From positions 1 through 47,045 of the forward strand of contig JAUIDY010000038.1 of the NCBI GenBank assembly GCA_030428385.1: 47,045 nucleotides of DNA. Direction: 5' to 3'. This DNA comes from Rhodothermia bacterium. Its GTDB lineage: Bacteria > Bacteroidota > Rhodothermia > Rhodothermales > JAAAOL01. A program made the translations under genes and the position numbers. Shown piece by piece: positions 15,927 through 25,107 of the stretch. Under the pieces are notes generated by a model that worked only from the letters and a program-made list of their open reading frames with translations, did not search any database and had not been told where the DNA came from. Every line of letters begins with the position of its first letter. Within the stretch, counting starts at the first letter, position 1.

Positions 15927-17068
15927 CGTTTTTCCGCTAATAAGGGCGATTATTGCACTCTCTACGGTGGTTCGATAAATACCATTCTGCATCACGAGTC
16001 CAGCGGGCCAAATCGAACCAACCAGTAGATCTCGTACTTCGATGTCGCCTTCTCGCCACGTCCGGTCCCGTCCACTAGCACCGCCCGTTCAAGCTCTTTA
16101 CGGGATTACCCTTCAGCCGCTGGTGGCTGTTTAGTTCAGATCAGCCTCGAAGCCATCGTTGGCTTCGTCAGCACGCACATGCATGGTCCCGCTTCCGTGG
16201 TAGGACTACACGTTCCCCGTTGCGACTGCCGGAACGGAAGCCGGTGAGCCGTTCGCCGGACACAGGGCAGAGCAAATGACTGCACAGGGGAAAGGTCGGA
16301 TGGAACCTTGGAGAGGTATGCTGCCCTGTTTGCTTCGCTTCACAAATTTGACAGGCGATTTCATTATTCCGTGGAGACGGGCTAGGTCAGATTGTGTCCA
16401 AACGCGCTCGATAGCGTGAGGTATCACTATGCCTCACCGTTGCAACTGTCACGATGAGCAGAGTGCCCGTTCGATAGGAGGAGGTAACGGCGAAGACAGG
16501 TACGGAGGGTTCGTGCCGAGGGGTTTCCATTCTCAAAACGGATAAAAACCTTCACGAACCCATCCGTACCCTTAGCAGCAGAGGGATAGCATTTTTAATG
16601 GTATAAAAAACAATGAAACGTTTCAATACGGCGCAATAGACTTTTTGAAGCCAGCAACTCTTCTCTTGATGGCAGCCTGGAAAGCCCAATAGTGAGTGGT
16701 ATGAAAAAACGTGTTGGTATAGCTGGTCACTTGGATTGAAATCGGGATCGTGGGCGAATTAAAGCCGGACAAACTGCCCGACTAGAAGCGGCTTGTTCGG
16801 GGAATATATCACACGAGGCCCGCTCCCTTGAAAAAAAAGAAACGGTTCATCTTCTCCTTCAGAGAAGCGAGCCCAAACGGATACGCCGATTTATTTGTGC
16901 CGTCCGGGGAGCGACCATACTGCTTTACCGCAGACAAAACCACAGCCAAGGTCAACAGGGTTGCCAACGGTGTATACTCCGGTTAGTTTAGGCACATGTT
17001 CGCGCCCTTTCGATGCCTGGTCACAAAAGGGCAGGACCATGTGTCTTATTTCTCATCCGGCGTGAAGC
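15927..17068 (+). other. 1.1-kb region without a credible protein gene; candidate large structured RNA
   Basis: No frame here has convincing coding content; the longest frames are under 75 codons and match nothing I know. Many strong stems are present: 15968-15976 with 16012-16020 (9 bp), 16148-16154 with 16161-16167 (7 bp), 16229-16237 with 16249-16259, 16262-16270 with 16321-16329 (9 bp), 16416-16424 with 16429-16437, 16499-16515 with 16553-16570 (17 bp, one bulge), 16765-16772 with 16793-16800, and 16851-16856 with 16862-16867. Imperfect pairs in three stems are G-T as read on the plus strand, i.e. wobble pairs in a plus-strand RNA but A-C mismatches on the other. Possible identities: a large ornate RNA of the kind often found near tRNAs, a decayed group II intron, or a decayed mobile element. 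None is proven. Confidence 0.4.
16499..16570 (+). repeat. Long inverted repeat (17-bp stem) inside the noncoding region
   Basis: GGTACGGAGGGTTCGTG (16499-16515) and CACGAACCCATCCGTACC (16553-16570) pair along their full length except for one bulged base. Weaker pairing (AGGGGTTT with AAAAACCTT) extends the stem inward. It is the strongest single structure in the 1.1-kb stretch and is not followed by a T run, so it is not an ordinary terminator. Confidence 0.7.
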
Positions 17069-19282
17069 ATGCCCACCGACGCATTAATTCAACAATGTGT
17101 GGCGGTTGTCCCCCATCCGATGATTGCCCTCACACCAACATTCATCGTTCAATCGGTAAATACGGTGTTTTGTCAGGTCTTTGGCGTGCAAACAGAAGAC
17201 GCCATTGGGAAGTCAATTTTTGATTTGGGGAGTGGATGGGACCAAACCCCTGACTTGCGGCGGCTGCTGGAGGAGCATCTGCCACAGAAGGGGGCCGTTG
17301 TCGACTTTCCCGTCTTGCTGCCCATTCCAGAAGCGGGTCATCAGCAACACACCGTTCACGGTCAGCAGGTTCGAGATGCGGATGACGGCGTGTCCGCCAT
17401 TCTCCTGGCAATCAACCGAACAGAGCCATCTCCAAGTAGGAGAGAGGAGGAGCGCTTCCGCCGGATTGTAGAGGCAACCAATGAGGGCATCTGGCAGGTT
17501 GATGCAGAAGGTATAACCACTTTTGTGAATGACGAAATGGCCCAGATGCTGGGCTTTACGGTGGAAGAAATGCTTGGGCGACCACCGCTACCGATGCTGG
17601 CGGGAGAGAGCCAGCAGTTCATTCAGCAAAAGATGGAAGCCCGACGTATCGGTGTACGCGAGCGGTATGAACTTACTTTTCTGAAGAAAACGGGCGAGGA
17701 GATGCATGCGCTCGTTTCTGCGGTGCCGTTTGTATCGAAGGAGGGGACGTTTTCAGGAAGTCTTGCCATGGTGACCGATATCACCGAACGTAAACAAGCC
17801 GAAGCGGCCCTCCTCGAAAGTGAACAGCTTCATCGGGCGGTCTTATCGAATATTTCGGATGCGGTGTTCATTACCCGGCTCGATGGGACATTTACGTACA
17901 TCTGTCCGAATGTGACCAACATTTTTGGATACACCCATGCAGAGGTGATGGCCATGGGGTCTATCCATGCGTTATTTGATTCAAATCGGTTGCCCAACAG
18001 GGTTTTTGAAGGGAGGGAGGAGCTGCGAAACTTTGAACTTGGCGTTTTGGACAAACAAAGCCAATGGCACCACCTGTTGATCAATGTACGGCGTGTCCGT
18101 ATTGGAACGGGAACGTTGTTATTTACCGCGCGGGATATTTCAGAACGGAAAAAGGCAGAAGCCGCCCTTCAAGAAGAAGAAGAACGTCTCCAGTTTGCGT
18201 TGGATGCAAGTAATATGGGCGTGTGGGAGTTCTATCCTGTACAGGAAGAGGTAATTTGGTCTGCGCAAGCTGAACGCCTTTTTGGTCTGAAGCCGGGGGC
18301 GTTCGACGGTACCCTGGCCGAGGTCAAGGCCCTTCTTCACCCAGCTGACCAATCCTCCTTCGAGGAGAAGTTGGAGGGTGCGTTACGGCAGCAAGAGCCG
18401 TATCAGTTGGAATTCAGGGTGCTGCACCCATCGGGTCGGGTTCGATGGCTGGTGAGCAGGGGAAAAACAGAGTTTGATGGGGAAGGTCATGCCATCCGCT
18501 TGGCCGGGGTAGTCGTAGACATTACCGAACGCAAACATGCCGAGCAACAAATACGGGAAGCCAAAGAACAAGCAGAAGAAGTGAGTCGGCTGAAAACAGC
18601 GTTGCTTGCCAATATGAGCCATGAGGTCCGCACCCCACTGACGGCTATCATCGGCTTTGCCGAGTTGTTATGGGAATCTGTTGATGGGGAGGCGTCTGAA
18701 ATGGCAGCCATGGTTCACGAGGGCGGGGTGCGCTTACACCGCACCCTCAATTCGGTGTTGGAGCTTGCCCAACTGGAAAGTTCAACCCGTCCGTTGCAGC
18801 ACGAATGGTACAACATCTCGGAAATCGCACACACAACGGCTCAGCTTTTTCATCATGAAGCACATCAAAAGGGGTTGGCACTGCACGTCGATATTCCTGC
18901 AACACCTGTGCGCGCCAACATTGATCGGGGGGCGCTGGAGCGTGTCTTTCACAATCTAGTGAGCAATGCCATCAAGTTTACCCGGCATGGACAGGTTGTC
19001 ATTGGTGTCAAAACGACGCCAGCCGGGGTCGAAATCTGGGTGGCGGACACAGGGATTGGGATTAGTGACACCTTTCTGGAAAAGTTGTATGAACCGTTTA
19101 CGCAGGAGTCTGCGGGCTTCTCGCGCGATTATGAAGGGATTGGGCTCGGACTCACCATCACCCGGCAACTGGTTTCGCTGCTGGGGGGAAGCCTGTCCGT
19201 GCAAACCCAAAAAGGGCAGGGCAGTATTTTTACGGTACGCATTCCACCACCCGAGGCAGGGGTTCAAACCCGCGCTGTATGA
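17069..19282 (+). CDS. Orphan soluble multi-PAS sensor histidine kinase
   Basis: A 737-aa protein without a signal peptide or membrane helix. About four PAS units come first (roughly residues 10-125, 128-250, 255-375 and 380-500), the later ones closed by the PAC-type endings DITERKQAEAAL, DISERKKAEAAL and DITERKHAEQQI. A coiled linker leads to the HisKA domain with ANMSHEVRTPLTAIIGFAELL at about 511-531 (phospho-acceptor His in SHE). The ATPase domain follows, with NLVSNAIKFT (N box), VADTGIGIS (G1) and GIGLGLTIT (G2). It would autophosphorylate in response to a cytosolic or diffusible signal; no haem- or flavin-specific residues are obvious. No response regulator is adjacent. The chosen ATG follows the long noncoding region. 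Confidence 0.92.
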   Translation: MPTDALIQQCVAVVPHPMIALTPTFIVQSVNTVFCQVFGVQTEDAIGKSIFDLGSGWDQTPDLRRLLEEHLPQKGAVVDFPVLLPIPEAGHQQHTVHGQQVRDADDGVSAILLAINRTEPSPSRREEERFRRIVEATNEGIWQVDAEGITTFVNDEMAQMLGFTVEEMLGRPPLPMLAGESQQFIQQKMEARRIGVRERYELTFLKKTGEEMHALVSAVPFVSKEGTFSGSLAMVTDITERKQAEAALLESEQLHRAVLSNISDAVFITRLDGTFTYICPNVTNIFGYTHAEVMAMGSIHALFDSNRLPNRVFEGREELRNFELGVLDKQSQWHHLLINVRRVRIGTGTLLFTARDISERKKAEAALQEEEERLQFALDASNMGVWEFYPVQEEVIWSAQAERLFGLKPGAFDGTLAEVKALLHPADQSSFEEKLEGALRQQEPYQLEFRVLHPSGRVRWLVSRGKTEFDGEGHAIRLAGVVVDITERKHAEQQIREAKEQAEEVSRLKTALLANMSHEVRTPLTAIIGFAELLWESVDGEASEMAAMVHEGGVRLHRTLNSVLELAQLESSTRPLQHEWYNISEIAHTTAQLFHHEAHQKGLALHVDIPATPVRANIDRGALERVFHNLVSNAIKFTRHGQVVIGVKTTPAGVEIWVADTGIGISDTFLEKLYEPFTQESAGFSRDYEGIGLGLTITRQLVSLLGGSLSVQTQKGQGSIFTVRIPPPEAGVQTRAV

Positions 19283-19500
19283 GGTTTTACCGTCCAGTTG
19301 GTATCCGAAGGTTTTCCTTTTTTTTAGGAAGAACAGATTCTTTTCAAATATCTGTGTATTCGCATCAAAACGACCATTTCTAGCTGTTGAAGCCACTGGC
19401 GCTGCGAACCCACTAATAGGTCTCGCTGTACATGAAGTCTGACTTGTGATCCCCTCATTCCCCCGTCGTTGTCTGTTTATGTTATTTCCATCGACGAGAG

Positions 19501-19917
19501 ATGAAATCCTTGCTGTTTGCAGTATGCATCATGATGCTATACTCGGCTCCGGTCGTGGCACAGTCGGTCCGTGCTTCCCAGCCTGGTACGGCGTTTATGG
19601 CCAATGCCGCGGCGGAAGCAGGGTTAGATGTAGATCCTGATGCCTACTTTGGCTTTCCACCGCTACGGAAACGGATGCCCAGCATCGTTTATCCCGTTCG
19701 TGCGGCTCAATTCCAGATCGAAGGTCGCGTGTATGTAGAATACACGGTAAAAAAAGGACGAGCCCGGGACATCCGCATTAGAGATGGACCTGAATATGGT
19801 TGCGAAGAAGAAGTGGAACGCGTTTTACGCGCGACTCGATTCGAGCCGATGCAGGATGAAAACGAAGAGCCCGTCGAAACACGCTTCGTTAGTGCCTTTG
19901 ACTTTAGTCTCAACTAG
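19501..19917 (+). CDS. Exported TonB C-terminal-domain protein
   Basis: A 138-aa protein with a signal peptide (residues 1-21, ending PVVAQ) and a TonB-C domain at about 60-137: YPVRAAQFQIEGRVYVEYTVKKGRARDI followed by EEEVERVLRATRFEPMQDENEEPVETRFVSAFDF. It lacks the N-terminal membrane anchor and proline-rich spacer of a true TonB. It is therefore probably one of the stand-alone periplasmic TonB-C proteins common in Bacteroidota, whose role is not settled. The 218-bp gap upstream holds a T8 run (19314-19325) but no clear hairpin. Confidence 0.75.
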   Translation: MKSLLFAVCIMMLYSAPVVAQSVRASQPGTAFMANAAAEAGLDVDPDAYFGFPPLRKRMPSIVYPVRAAQFQIEGRVYVEYTVKKGRARDIRIRDGPEYGCEEEVERVLRATRFEPMQDENEEPVETRFVSAFDFSLN

Positions 19918-19988
19918 GATCTAATTCGCCTTTTGATGGCGATAAGCACTAGGATGAACACGCATCACTCCACCAGGAGGTGACGACC

Positions 19989-20309
19989 ATGGCGGACTTT
20001 TTTCAACGGGAAGTACTGGAAAAGAGTAATCAGAAACCGGTGCTGGTAGATTTTTGGGCGCCGTGGTGTGGTCCTTGCCGGGTACTGGGTCCGGTGTTGG
20101 ATAAGCTGGCGAAAGAAAGCAAAGGGGCCTGGCGCTTGGTAAAAGTAAACGCAGATCGACAAACGGCGCTGTGTCAGCGGTACGGTGTGCGGGGTATTCC
20201 AGCGGTGAAATTGTTTTACAACGGGGACGTCCGCGCCGAATTTACAGGCGCGATGCCCGAGCATGCCGTGCGCCAGTGGTTGGCGCAACACCTGCCAGAA
20301 AAGGAGTAG
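19989..20309 (+). CDS. Thioredoxin
   Basis: A 106-aa single-domain thioredoxin. WAPWCGPCRVLGPVLDKLA carries the WCGPC redox pair near residue 30, and GVRGIPAVKLFYNG carries the cis-proline. It is a cytosolic disulfide reductase; MsrA in this window is a plausible client. ATG at 19989 is preferred over GTG at 19980, because AGGAGGTGA at 19975-19983 is a near-perfect Shine-Dalgarno sequence ending five bases before it and overlapping the GTG. It is convergent with hemB. Confidence 0.93.
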   Translation: MADFFQREVLEKSNQKPVLVDFWAPWCGPCRVLGPVLDKLAKESKGAWRLVKVNADRQTALCQRYGVRGIPAVKLFYNGDVRAEFTGAMPEHAVRQWLAQHLPEKE

Positions 20310-20388
20310 TCCTAAGTAAAATCACCTCGCTACGCGGCTGGTTTTCCCACTCGTCATCGGAGCGATGATTGAATTGCAAAGGGGTTGG

Positions 20389-21384
20389 CTATTCCTCGCG
20401 GAGCCACTGCGCCATAGGTTTCGCAAAATAGGTCAGTATTAGGTCAGCGCCAGCCCGTCGAATCGCAGTGAGGGTTTCGGTTGCGGCCGCCCGCTCATCC
20501 AGCCATCCCTGTTGGGCAGCGGCTTTTAACATGGCATACTCGCCGCTTACGTGGTAGGCAGCCACAGGGACGTCACATAACGCTTTGACGCGGAAAATGA
20601 CGTCGAGGTACGCCACGGCCGGTTTTACCATCACCATGTCTGCCCCTTCGTCTAGGTCGAGGGTCACTTCACGTAGGGCTTCACGCACATTGGCAGGCTG
20701 CATCTGGTAGGTTTGCTTGTCTGCCGGGATGTCATCACGCTGGCGGGGCGCAGAATCGAGCGCGTCGCGGAAAGGGCCATAAAACGCCGAGGCGTACTTG
20801 GCGGCATAGCTCAGGATGGCGACGTCGGTGTAGCCGTGGGCATCAAGGGCTGCACGAATAGTCCCCACGCGCCCGTCCATCATATCCGACGGTGCGATGA
20901 TGTCGGCTCCGGCTGTGGCTTGGACGACCGCCATCTGGGTCATCACGTCCAGGGTTTCATCGTTCAACACCTGCCCGTTCATCACCAACCCATCATGCCC
21001 ATCCGACGAAAACGGATCGAGGGCAACGTCGGTAATCACCATCATTTCCGGGACATGCTTTTTTATCGTCTGAATCGCACGGGGATACAACCCTTCGGGG
21101 TTGCGCCCTTCTGAGGCAAGGGGGTCTTTTAGGGCATCGGCTATCTTTGGGAACAAGGCCACCGCCGGGATGCCGAGTTTATGCAGCGTCGCCACTTCTT
21201 CCACCAGCACATCCACACTGAACCGGAACTGATCAGGCATCGATGCGATTTCCTGCCGGACGCCGATTCCCTCGGTCACGAACAGCGGGGCGATAAGGTT
21301 ATCGGTCGCAAGACGAGTTTCGCGCGCCATCCGTCGCAGGTTGGCAGTACGACGAAGGCGGCGGGGGCGATGAGTTAGTGGCAC
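20389..21384 (-). CDS. hemB: Delta-aminolevulinic acid dehydratase (porphobilinogen synthase)
   Basis: A 331-aa protein of normal length. It joins two 5-aminolevulinate molecules to porphobilinogen in tetrapyrrole synthesis, which also feeds cobalamin for the MetH enzyme encoded in this window. The Schiff-base lysines are in YAAKYASAFYGPF (about 195-207) and MVMVKPAVAYLD (about 249-260). The metal loop reads DVALDPFSSDGHDG: Ala/Asp replace the zinc-binding cysteines, as in magnesium-type enzymes. The start is GTG at 21384, matching the usual RPRRLRRTANLR opening of the family. It is transcribed in the same direction as cysS, 37 bp downstream of it. Confidence 0.95.
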   Translation of the reverse strand: MPLTHRPRRLRRTANLRRMARETRLATDNLIAPLFVTEGIGVRQEIASMPDQFRFSVDVLVEEVATLHKLGIPAVALFPKIADALKDPLASEGRNPEGLYPRAIQTIKKHVPEMMVITDVALDPFSSDGHDGLVMNGQVLNDETLDVMTQMAVVQATAGADIIAPSDMMDGRVGTIRAALDAHGYTDVAILSYAAKYASAFYGPFRDALDSAPRQRDDIPADKQTYQMQPANVREALREVTLDLDEGADMVMVKPAVAYLDVIFRVKALCDVPVAAYHVSGEYAMLKAAAQQGWLDERAAATETLTAIRRAGADLILTYFAKPMAQWLREE

Positions 21385-21421
21385 GGGAATAGGGGCTAGA
21401 ATCCGTAAAGCAGGTGCGGTG

Positions 21422-22957
21422 CTAAATCGAAAGTTTGCGTCGCCATTTGGCCCCTTCGGCGGTGTCCATCACCTCAATGCCCAAGGCGTCAAGTTCATCA
21501 CGAATGGCGTCGGAGCGGGCAAAGTCTTTGGCTTTCCGTGCCTCGGCACGTTCGGCGAGTAAGGCTTCCACCTGTTCAGCGAATGGGTCGTCGGTTGTGT
21601 CGGGGTGTGAAGAAGGACTTTGCTCGGGGGCCACAACGCCGAGGAGCGCATTCACTTGGTCGAGCCACGTCTGGGCCCGCCGGGCACTGGCTCCGTTCAG
21701 GTTGGCGCCGACGCCGTTCAGCAACTTGACGCCTTCAAGGACCGCCGCGATAGCATCGGGGGTATTCAGATCGTCGCACATTGCGGCGAGGGCTTTTGCA
21801 TACAGCGCATCCAACCGGGGAGCAAGAAACGCATCGCCGGGGGCATCGTGCTCAATGGCGGCAGCGACCAACGCAGAAACCTCTCGGAGGCGCTGCACAT
21901 GGCGGGCCGCCGCTTTTAAGTTGTCGAACGTAAAGTTGAACGGTTTGCGGTATTGCCCCGAAATCAACGCCATCCGCACGGCCAGGGGATCGATGCCACG
22001 TCCTTCGGGCTCAGGCGCAATCAGGTCGCGGACCGTGTAGAAGTTGCCTTTGCTTTTCGACATCTTCTCGCCCTCCACCTGCAAGAAGCGCGTATGTGCC
22101 CAGTAGCGGGCGAACGGCTTGCCGGTGAGGCTTTCGGCCTGAGCGATTTCACATTCATGATGGGGAAAGATCAGATCTTCACCGCCTGCGTGAAGGTCGA
22201 TGGTTTCGCCCAGATAGGCTTTGGCCATTACGGAGCATTCGATGTGCCAACCCGGAAAACCCCAGCCCCACGGACTGTACCACTGCATCAGGTGGGCGTC
22301 GTCTTTTTTCCACAAGGCAAAGTCGCGCGGGTCTCGTTTTTCGGAGTCCGTTACCACCTCACGGGTGGCAGCCGCAGCGCCCGCTTCAAGGGCGTCCGCA
22401 TCGTGTCCCCGTCCCGACAGTTTGCCATAATCAGGGAAACTGGCAACGGAGAAGTAGATGCCTTGGCTGGTTTCATAGGCATGTCCGTTTGCCAACAGTT
22501 GTTCTACGGCTTCAATCTGTTGGCGGATATGTTCAGTGGCGCGGGGACGGACATCCGGTTCGCGCAGGTTCAGTGAGTCCCAGTCTCGCAGCAACACCTC
22601 GGTGTAGTAACGGGCAAGGTCCCAGATATTGGCAAAGCGTTCGCCTTCTTTCGACTGCAGGGCTTTCACCATCCGATCTTCGCCCGACGGATCGGTCAGG
22701 TCGTCCTCGGTGAGGTGTCCAACATCGGTGACATTGGTGACGTAGGTGGTCTTCCATCCGAGGGCCTGGGCGGTGCGCAGGATAAGATCGGCGGTGAGGA
22801 ACGAGCGGAAGTTTCCAATATGCGCGTAGGAATAAACCGTGGGGCCGCAGGAATAGAACCGCAGATGGGGGGTATCTTGGATAAACGCTGCAGGGGTGAT
22901 CGGTTCAACCAGCTTGGTCAGCGTGTTATAAAGCTGTAAAACGGGATTCGAGGGCAT
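21422..22957 (-). CDS. cysS: Cysteinyl-tRNA synthetase
   Basis: A 511-aa class I synthetase. [19 protein letters not shown] holds the zinc Cys and the HIGH box. [10 protein letters not shown] and HHECE hold the other zinc ligands. KMSKSKGNF at about 299-307 is the KMSKS loop. The C-terminal helical tail ([34 protein letters not shown]) is the anticodon-binding end. It charges tRNA-Cys in the cytosol. ATG at 22957 starts just before the conserved LQLYNTLT; the frame extends to 22993 without conserved residues. A strong terminator for the upstream lipoprotein gene lies 64 bp before it. Confidence 0.96.
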   Translation of the reverse strand: MPSNPVLQLYNTLTKLVEPITPAAFIQDTPHLRFYSCGPTVYSYAHIGNFRSFLTADLILRTAQALGWKTTYVTNVTDVGHLTEDDLTDPSGEDRMVKALQSKEGERFANIWDLARYYTEVLLRDWDSLNLREPDVRPRATEHIRQQIEAVEQLLANGHAYETSQGIYFSVASFPDYGKLSGRGHDADALEAGAAAATREVVTDSEKRDPRDFALWKKDDAHLMQWYSPWGWGFPGWHIECSVMAKAYLGETIDLHAGGEDLIFPHHECEIAQAESLTGKPFARYWAHTRFLQVEGEKMSKSKGNFYTVRDLIAPEPEGRGIDPLAVRMALISGQYRKPFNFTFDNLKAAARHVQRLREVSALVAAAIEHDAPGDAFLAPRLDALYAKALAAMCDDLNTPDAIAAVLEGVKLLNGVGANLNGASARRAQTWLDQVNALLGVVAPEQSPSSHPDTTDDPFAEQVEALLAERAEARKAKDFARSDAIRDELDALGIEVMDTAEGAKWRRKLSI

Positions 22958-23020
22958 TGAGGTGAGGTAATGATCCGTGCAAAACGGTAGCACTATACCT
23001 CATGCCGGGCGCAAAGTGCC

Positions 23021-23094
23021 AAAAAAAATGCGGTGTGTCTTCCAGAGGGCTTGGTACTACGATCCCCTTACTACGCCATGGAAGACACACCGCA
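23021..23094 (-). terminator. Strong rho-independent terminator of the 189-aa lipoprotein gene
   Basis: TGGAAGACACACCGCA (23079-23094) and TGCGGTGTGTCTTCCA (23029-23044) form a perfect 16-bp stem. Read on the minus strand it is followed at once by eight T (AAAAAAAA at 23021-23028). The loop is long (34 bases). It insulates cysS from the gene upstream. Confidence 0.85.
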
Positions 23095-23182
23095 AAAGCA
23101 AGCCACACGTTGCACCACACATGCAACACCATCAGGAGAGGCTTGCTCAGCCGGGCTCATTCACAAAGATTGAGCCATATCG

Positions 23183-23752
23183 TTAATTCAAGCGTTTTGC
23201 ATGCATGCGGGTACCCTCAATCACAATGTCGCCGCGTTCGATGGTGACCTCGGTTCCGGCTTCATCCGGGAGGTTGGTATCCGGGCCTGGAGCCGGACTT
23301 CCGAACTGAAACGTGAGGGCATCGGGGCGTCCGTCTTGCACCGAAACGAACAGCCAGTTGTCAGCGGTAGCATGATCGACGTCGATTGCCAGGGGGCCCC
23401 AGAAAGACACACTGCCGTCGTCTTTAAAATCGATGTGCTCGACTTCAGAGTAGTACCGGTTTCCTATGTCATCTCGTAGCTCAAAGGTGCCCCTTGCCGT
23501 ATGCGTAGCCGCGTCTATTTCCATGACGCGGAAGGTGATGGTTGCCGTGATTTTACGGGAGGCTCGCAATTGTCGTCCCGTATCCTCGGCATAGAACACG
23601 GAAAGACTACCTTGCACGCTGCGGATGGCCTGCTGGTTGGCCTGGGTGAGTCGGTCGTTTGAATCGGTTCCGACGAGGCTGCTGTTTTCTGAGCAGCCAA
23701 CAAAACCAATCGTTAGAAGCAAAAGCACAAAGGAAAGCGAAAAGGTTCGCAT
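23183..23752 (-). CDS. Lipoprotein of unknown function
   Basis: A 189-aa protein. MRTFSLSFVLLLLTIGFVGC is a lipoprotein signal with Cys20. The mature part looks all-beta (alternating strands such as TFRVMEIDAATHTARGTFELRDDIGNRYYSEVEHIDF). It ends with VTIERGDIVIEGTRMHAKRLN, a pattern often seen in small periplasmic beta-sandwich lipoproteins. I do not recognise the family. GTG at 23761 is possible, but the ATG three codons later gives a better signal peptide. A perfect 13-bp palindrome (23899-23911) lies about 150 bp upstream, and a strong terminator follows the gene, so it is probably a single-gene unit. Confidence 0.7.
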   Translation of the reverse strand: MRTFSLSFVLLLLTIGFVGCSENSSLVGTDSNDRLTQANQQAIRSVQGSLSVFYAEDTGRQLRASRKITATITFRVMEIDAATHTARGTFELRDDIGNRYYSEVEHIDFKDDGSVSFWGPLAIDVDHATADNWLFVSVQDGRPDALTFQFGSPAPGPDTNLPDEAGTEVTIERGDIVIEGTRMHAKRLN

Positions 23753-23898
23753 ATCTATCACCAGATGTCTGGTTGAAAGTCAATGGGAAAGCCCGCAGGG
23801 GGCTTGTCTAGCAGACAAAGATTCGAAGTGCAAGCACAATGCCAACTGACCAAAAAAGGGGAAAAGGACGAAAAAGGGGAGGTATGATATAGAGGCTA

Positions 23899-23911
23899 TG
23901 CAAATTTTGCA
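23899..23911 (-). promoter_or_regulatory. TGCAAATTTTGCA palindrome upstream of the 189-aa lipoprotein gene
   Basis: A perfect 13-bp palindrome (TGCAAA-T-TTTGCA). It is part of TTTTGCACAT, a word also found as ATTTGCACAT before the kelch gene near 27491-27500. It could be an operator for a shared regulator; the role is inferred. Confidence 0.3.
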
Positions 23912-23993
23912 CATGGAGCGGAAGGTCGCGCACAACATGCACAACACCGGGATGCACACCAAATTAGGGGTCAGAACGAGGGGCAAAGACTAT

Positions 23994-24167
23994 TCAGTTG
24001 GATTGGTTTAACCCGCAAGTGCTTGCTGCGATGTAGGTTTTGATAAACGCCCCCGCCTGGGTGTTGTACTGATACACGCTATTGCGTCGCCAGTCGCAGA
24101 TGTTCAGTTGTCTATTGGGCCACGGGGTACGCCCTCTGAAATGGTCAGGCTGGAAATAGAATCAGGC
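23994..24167 (-). pseudogene. Possible C-terminal remnant of an NHL-type beta-propeller protein
   Basis: One minus-strand frame, opened after a TGA and ending with TGA at 23994-23996, reads QLNICDWRRNSVYQYNTQAG and continues AFIKTYIAASTCGLNQSN. This resembles one blade of exported NHL-type propellers, whose repeats typically read as variants of NNRVLRYDGATGAFI...GGLNQP. It has no start codon, no ribosome site and only about 57 codons, so if real it is a gene fragment. The match is by eye only. Confidence 0.35.
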
Positions 24168-24304
24168 GATAACGGTGACGAGGCGTATAAATCAGAGCAA
24201 AAATGGCAACGCAGCTAGAATTTCGATACCCACATCCAGGCATGTGGTAACCAGGTGCATGTATTCTGCCCTATGGCTAATAGAGACGGATACGGCAAGG
24301 GCTT

Positions 24305-25105
24305 CTAAAAACGCACCTGAAGCTGCGCCTGCATCAGAGCGTCTCGACCCGCAACCGGTGTGAGGGAAAAGGAGGCAGCGGGTGAAGCGGGGCGTTCGGA
24401 TATCAGGGCATCCACATAACTGTAAACCCATACGCTGGCCATACCCAACAGCACTGCCCGATGGGTCCGGTACCAGCGATTGTAGGTGTCGTACCGCTCT
24501 TGAGCCTCTTCGACGGTGTTGGCATCTTCGTACGCCGTTTTTGCTTGTTGTCGCTGAACAAACGTGAGCGTGGTGCCGCCAAGGGCTGTTCCCCAGGTTC
24601 CAAGCAATACCCACCCCTTGCGTCGGTCACCTTTGTGAAGCTGGCCCCAGCCGGGAACCAGCATGGAACGCAGGGTGGCTTCAATACGCAAGTCTTCGAC
24701 GACCACATATCGAATCTCGCCTGATTGGGCGTCTGCTGGAAGACGGGCGCGCTCGGCTTTTATCGCATCGAAGAACTCCAGGATTTTAGGAGAGACAAGG
24801 AGAGGGTCTAATTCAAGTTCGGGATTGAGGCTGAGGGCACTTAGAAATTGTCCGCGTGCGTCGGTGAGTTGGTTGTTGGCATAGGCAATGAGGCCGAGAA
24901 GGGTGTGGATCTGGGCCAACTCGTCGGGAGCATAGGCATTCACCTGGGCGAGGGCCAAACGGGCAGAGTCAGTCGCGGCAGTGTAGTTGAGATCACGATA
25001 GGACTGCCACATGGAGTCGACCTGCGGAGCAGCTTGCCCCTGTGCCCGAAGCGTACTTCCCATCATACAGAAAAGTACAAGCAGAAAGGCGGTCAACCGT
25101 TGCAT
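24305..25105 (-). CDS. DUF5683-like membrane protein with TPR-like N-terminus
   Basis: A 266-aa protein, the last gene of the five-gene cluster, starting 2 bp after the stop of the kelch gene. Residues 1-22 are a signal peptide (ends TLRAQ). About 30-95 look like TPR helices (YTAATDSARLALAQVNAY, IHTLLGLIAYANNQLTDARGQFLSALSLNPELEL). Two or three membrane segments surround the motif RSMLVPGWGQLHKGDRRKGWVLLGTWGTALGG, the P-G-W-G-Q element typical of DUF5683-like proteins in Bacteroidota. The end is beta-rich (FSLTPVAGRDALMQAQLQVRF), as for an outer-membrane strand. The frame runs to 25216, but ATG at 25105 alone gives a signal peptide. Function unknown. Confidence 0.7.
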   Translation of the reverse strand: MQRLTAFLLVLFCMMGSTLRAQGQAAPQVDSMWQSYRDLNYTAATDSARLALAQVNAYAPDELAQIHTLLGLIAYANNQLTDARGQFLSALSLNPELELDPLLVSPKILEFFDAIKAERARLPADAQSGEIRYVVVEDLRIEATLRSMLVPGWGQLHKGDRRKGWVLLGTWGTALGGTTLTFVQRQQAKTAYEDANTVEEAQERYDTYNRWYRTHRAVLLGMASVWVYSYVDALISERPASPAASFSLTPVAGRDALMQAQLQVRF

Positions 25106-25107
25106 GC

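Larger units (their letters stand above)
23753..24304. other. 552-bp gap between two minus-strand genes
   Basis: No complete gene is visible. It holds the TGCAAATTTTGCA palindrome at 23899-23911, several TGCAC-type words between 23899 and 23960, and on the minus strand a fragment (23994-24167) that reads like the end of a beta-propeller protein. The remainder near 24170-24304 shows nothing I can support. Confidence 0.5.

Noticed and set aside
16206-16427. 73-codon minus frame in the noncoding region
   Set aside because: No recognisable domain and it crosses several strong stems; more likely chance.
15877-16600. Ordinary group II intron next to the tRNA terminator
   Set aside because: I could not find a convincing GTGCG-type 5' end, a domain V hairpin or any reverse transcriptase fragment; it stays only as one alternative for the structured region.
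23021-23094. Possible CRISPR repeat or mobile element end
   Set aside because: It is a single perfect stem followed by T8 in the direction of the upstream gene, which is best explained as an intrinsic terminator. No CRISPR array is visible in the window.
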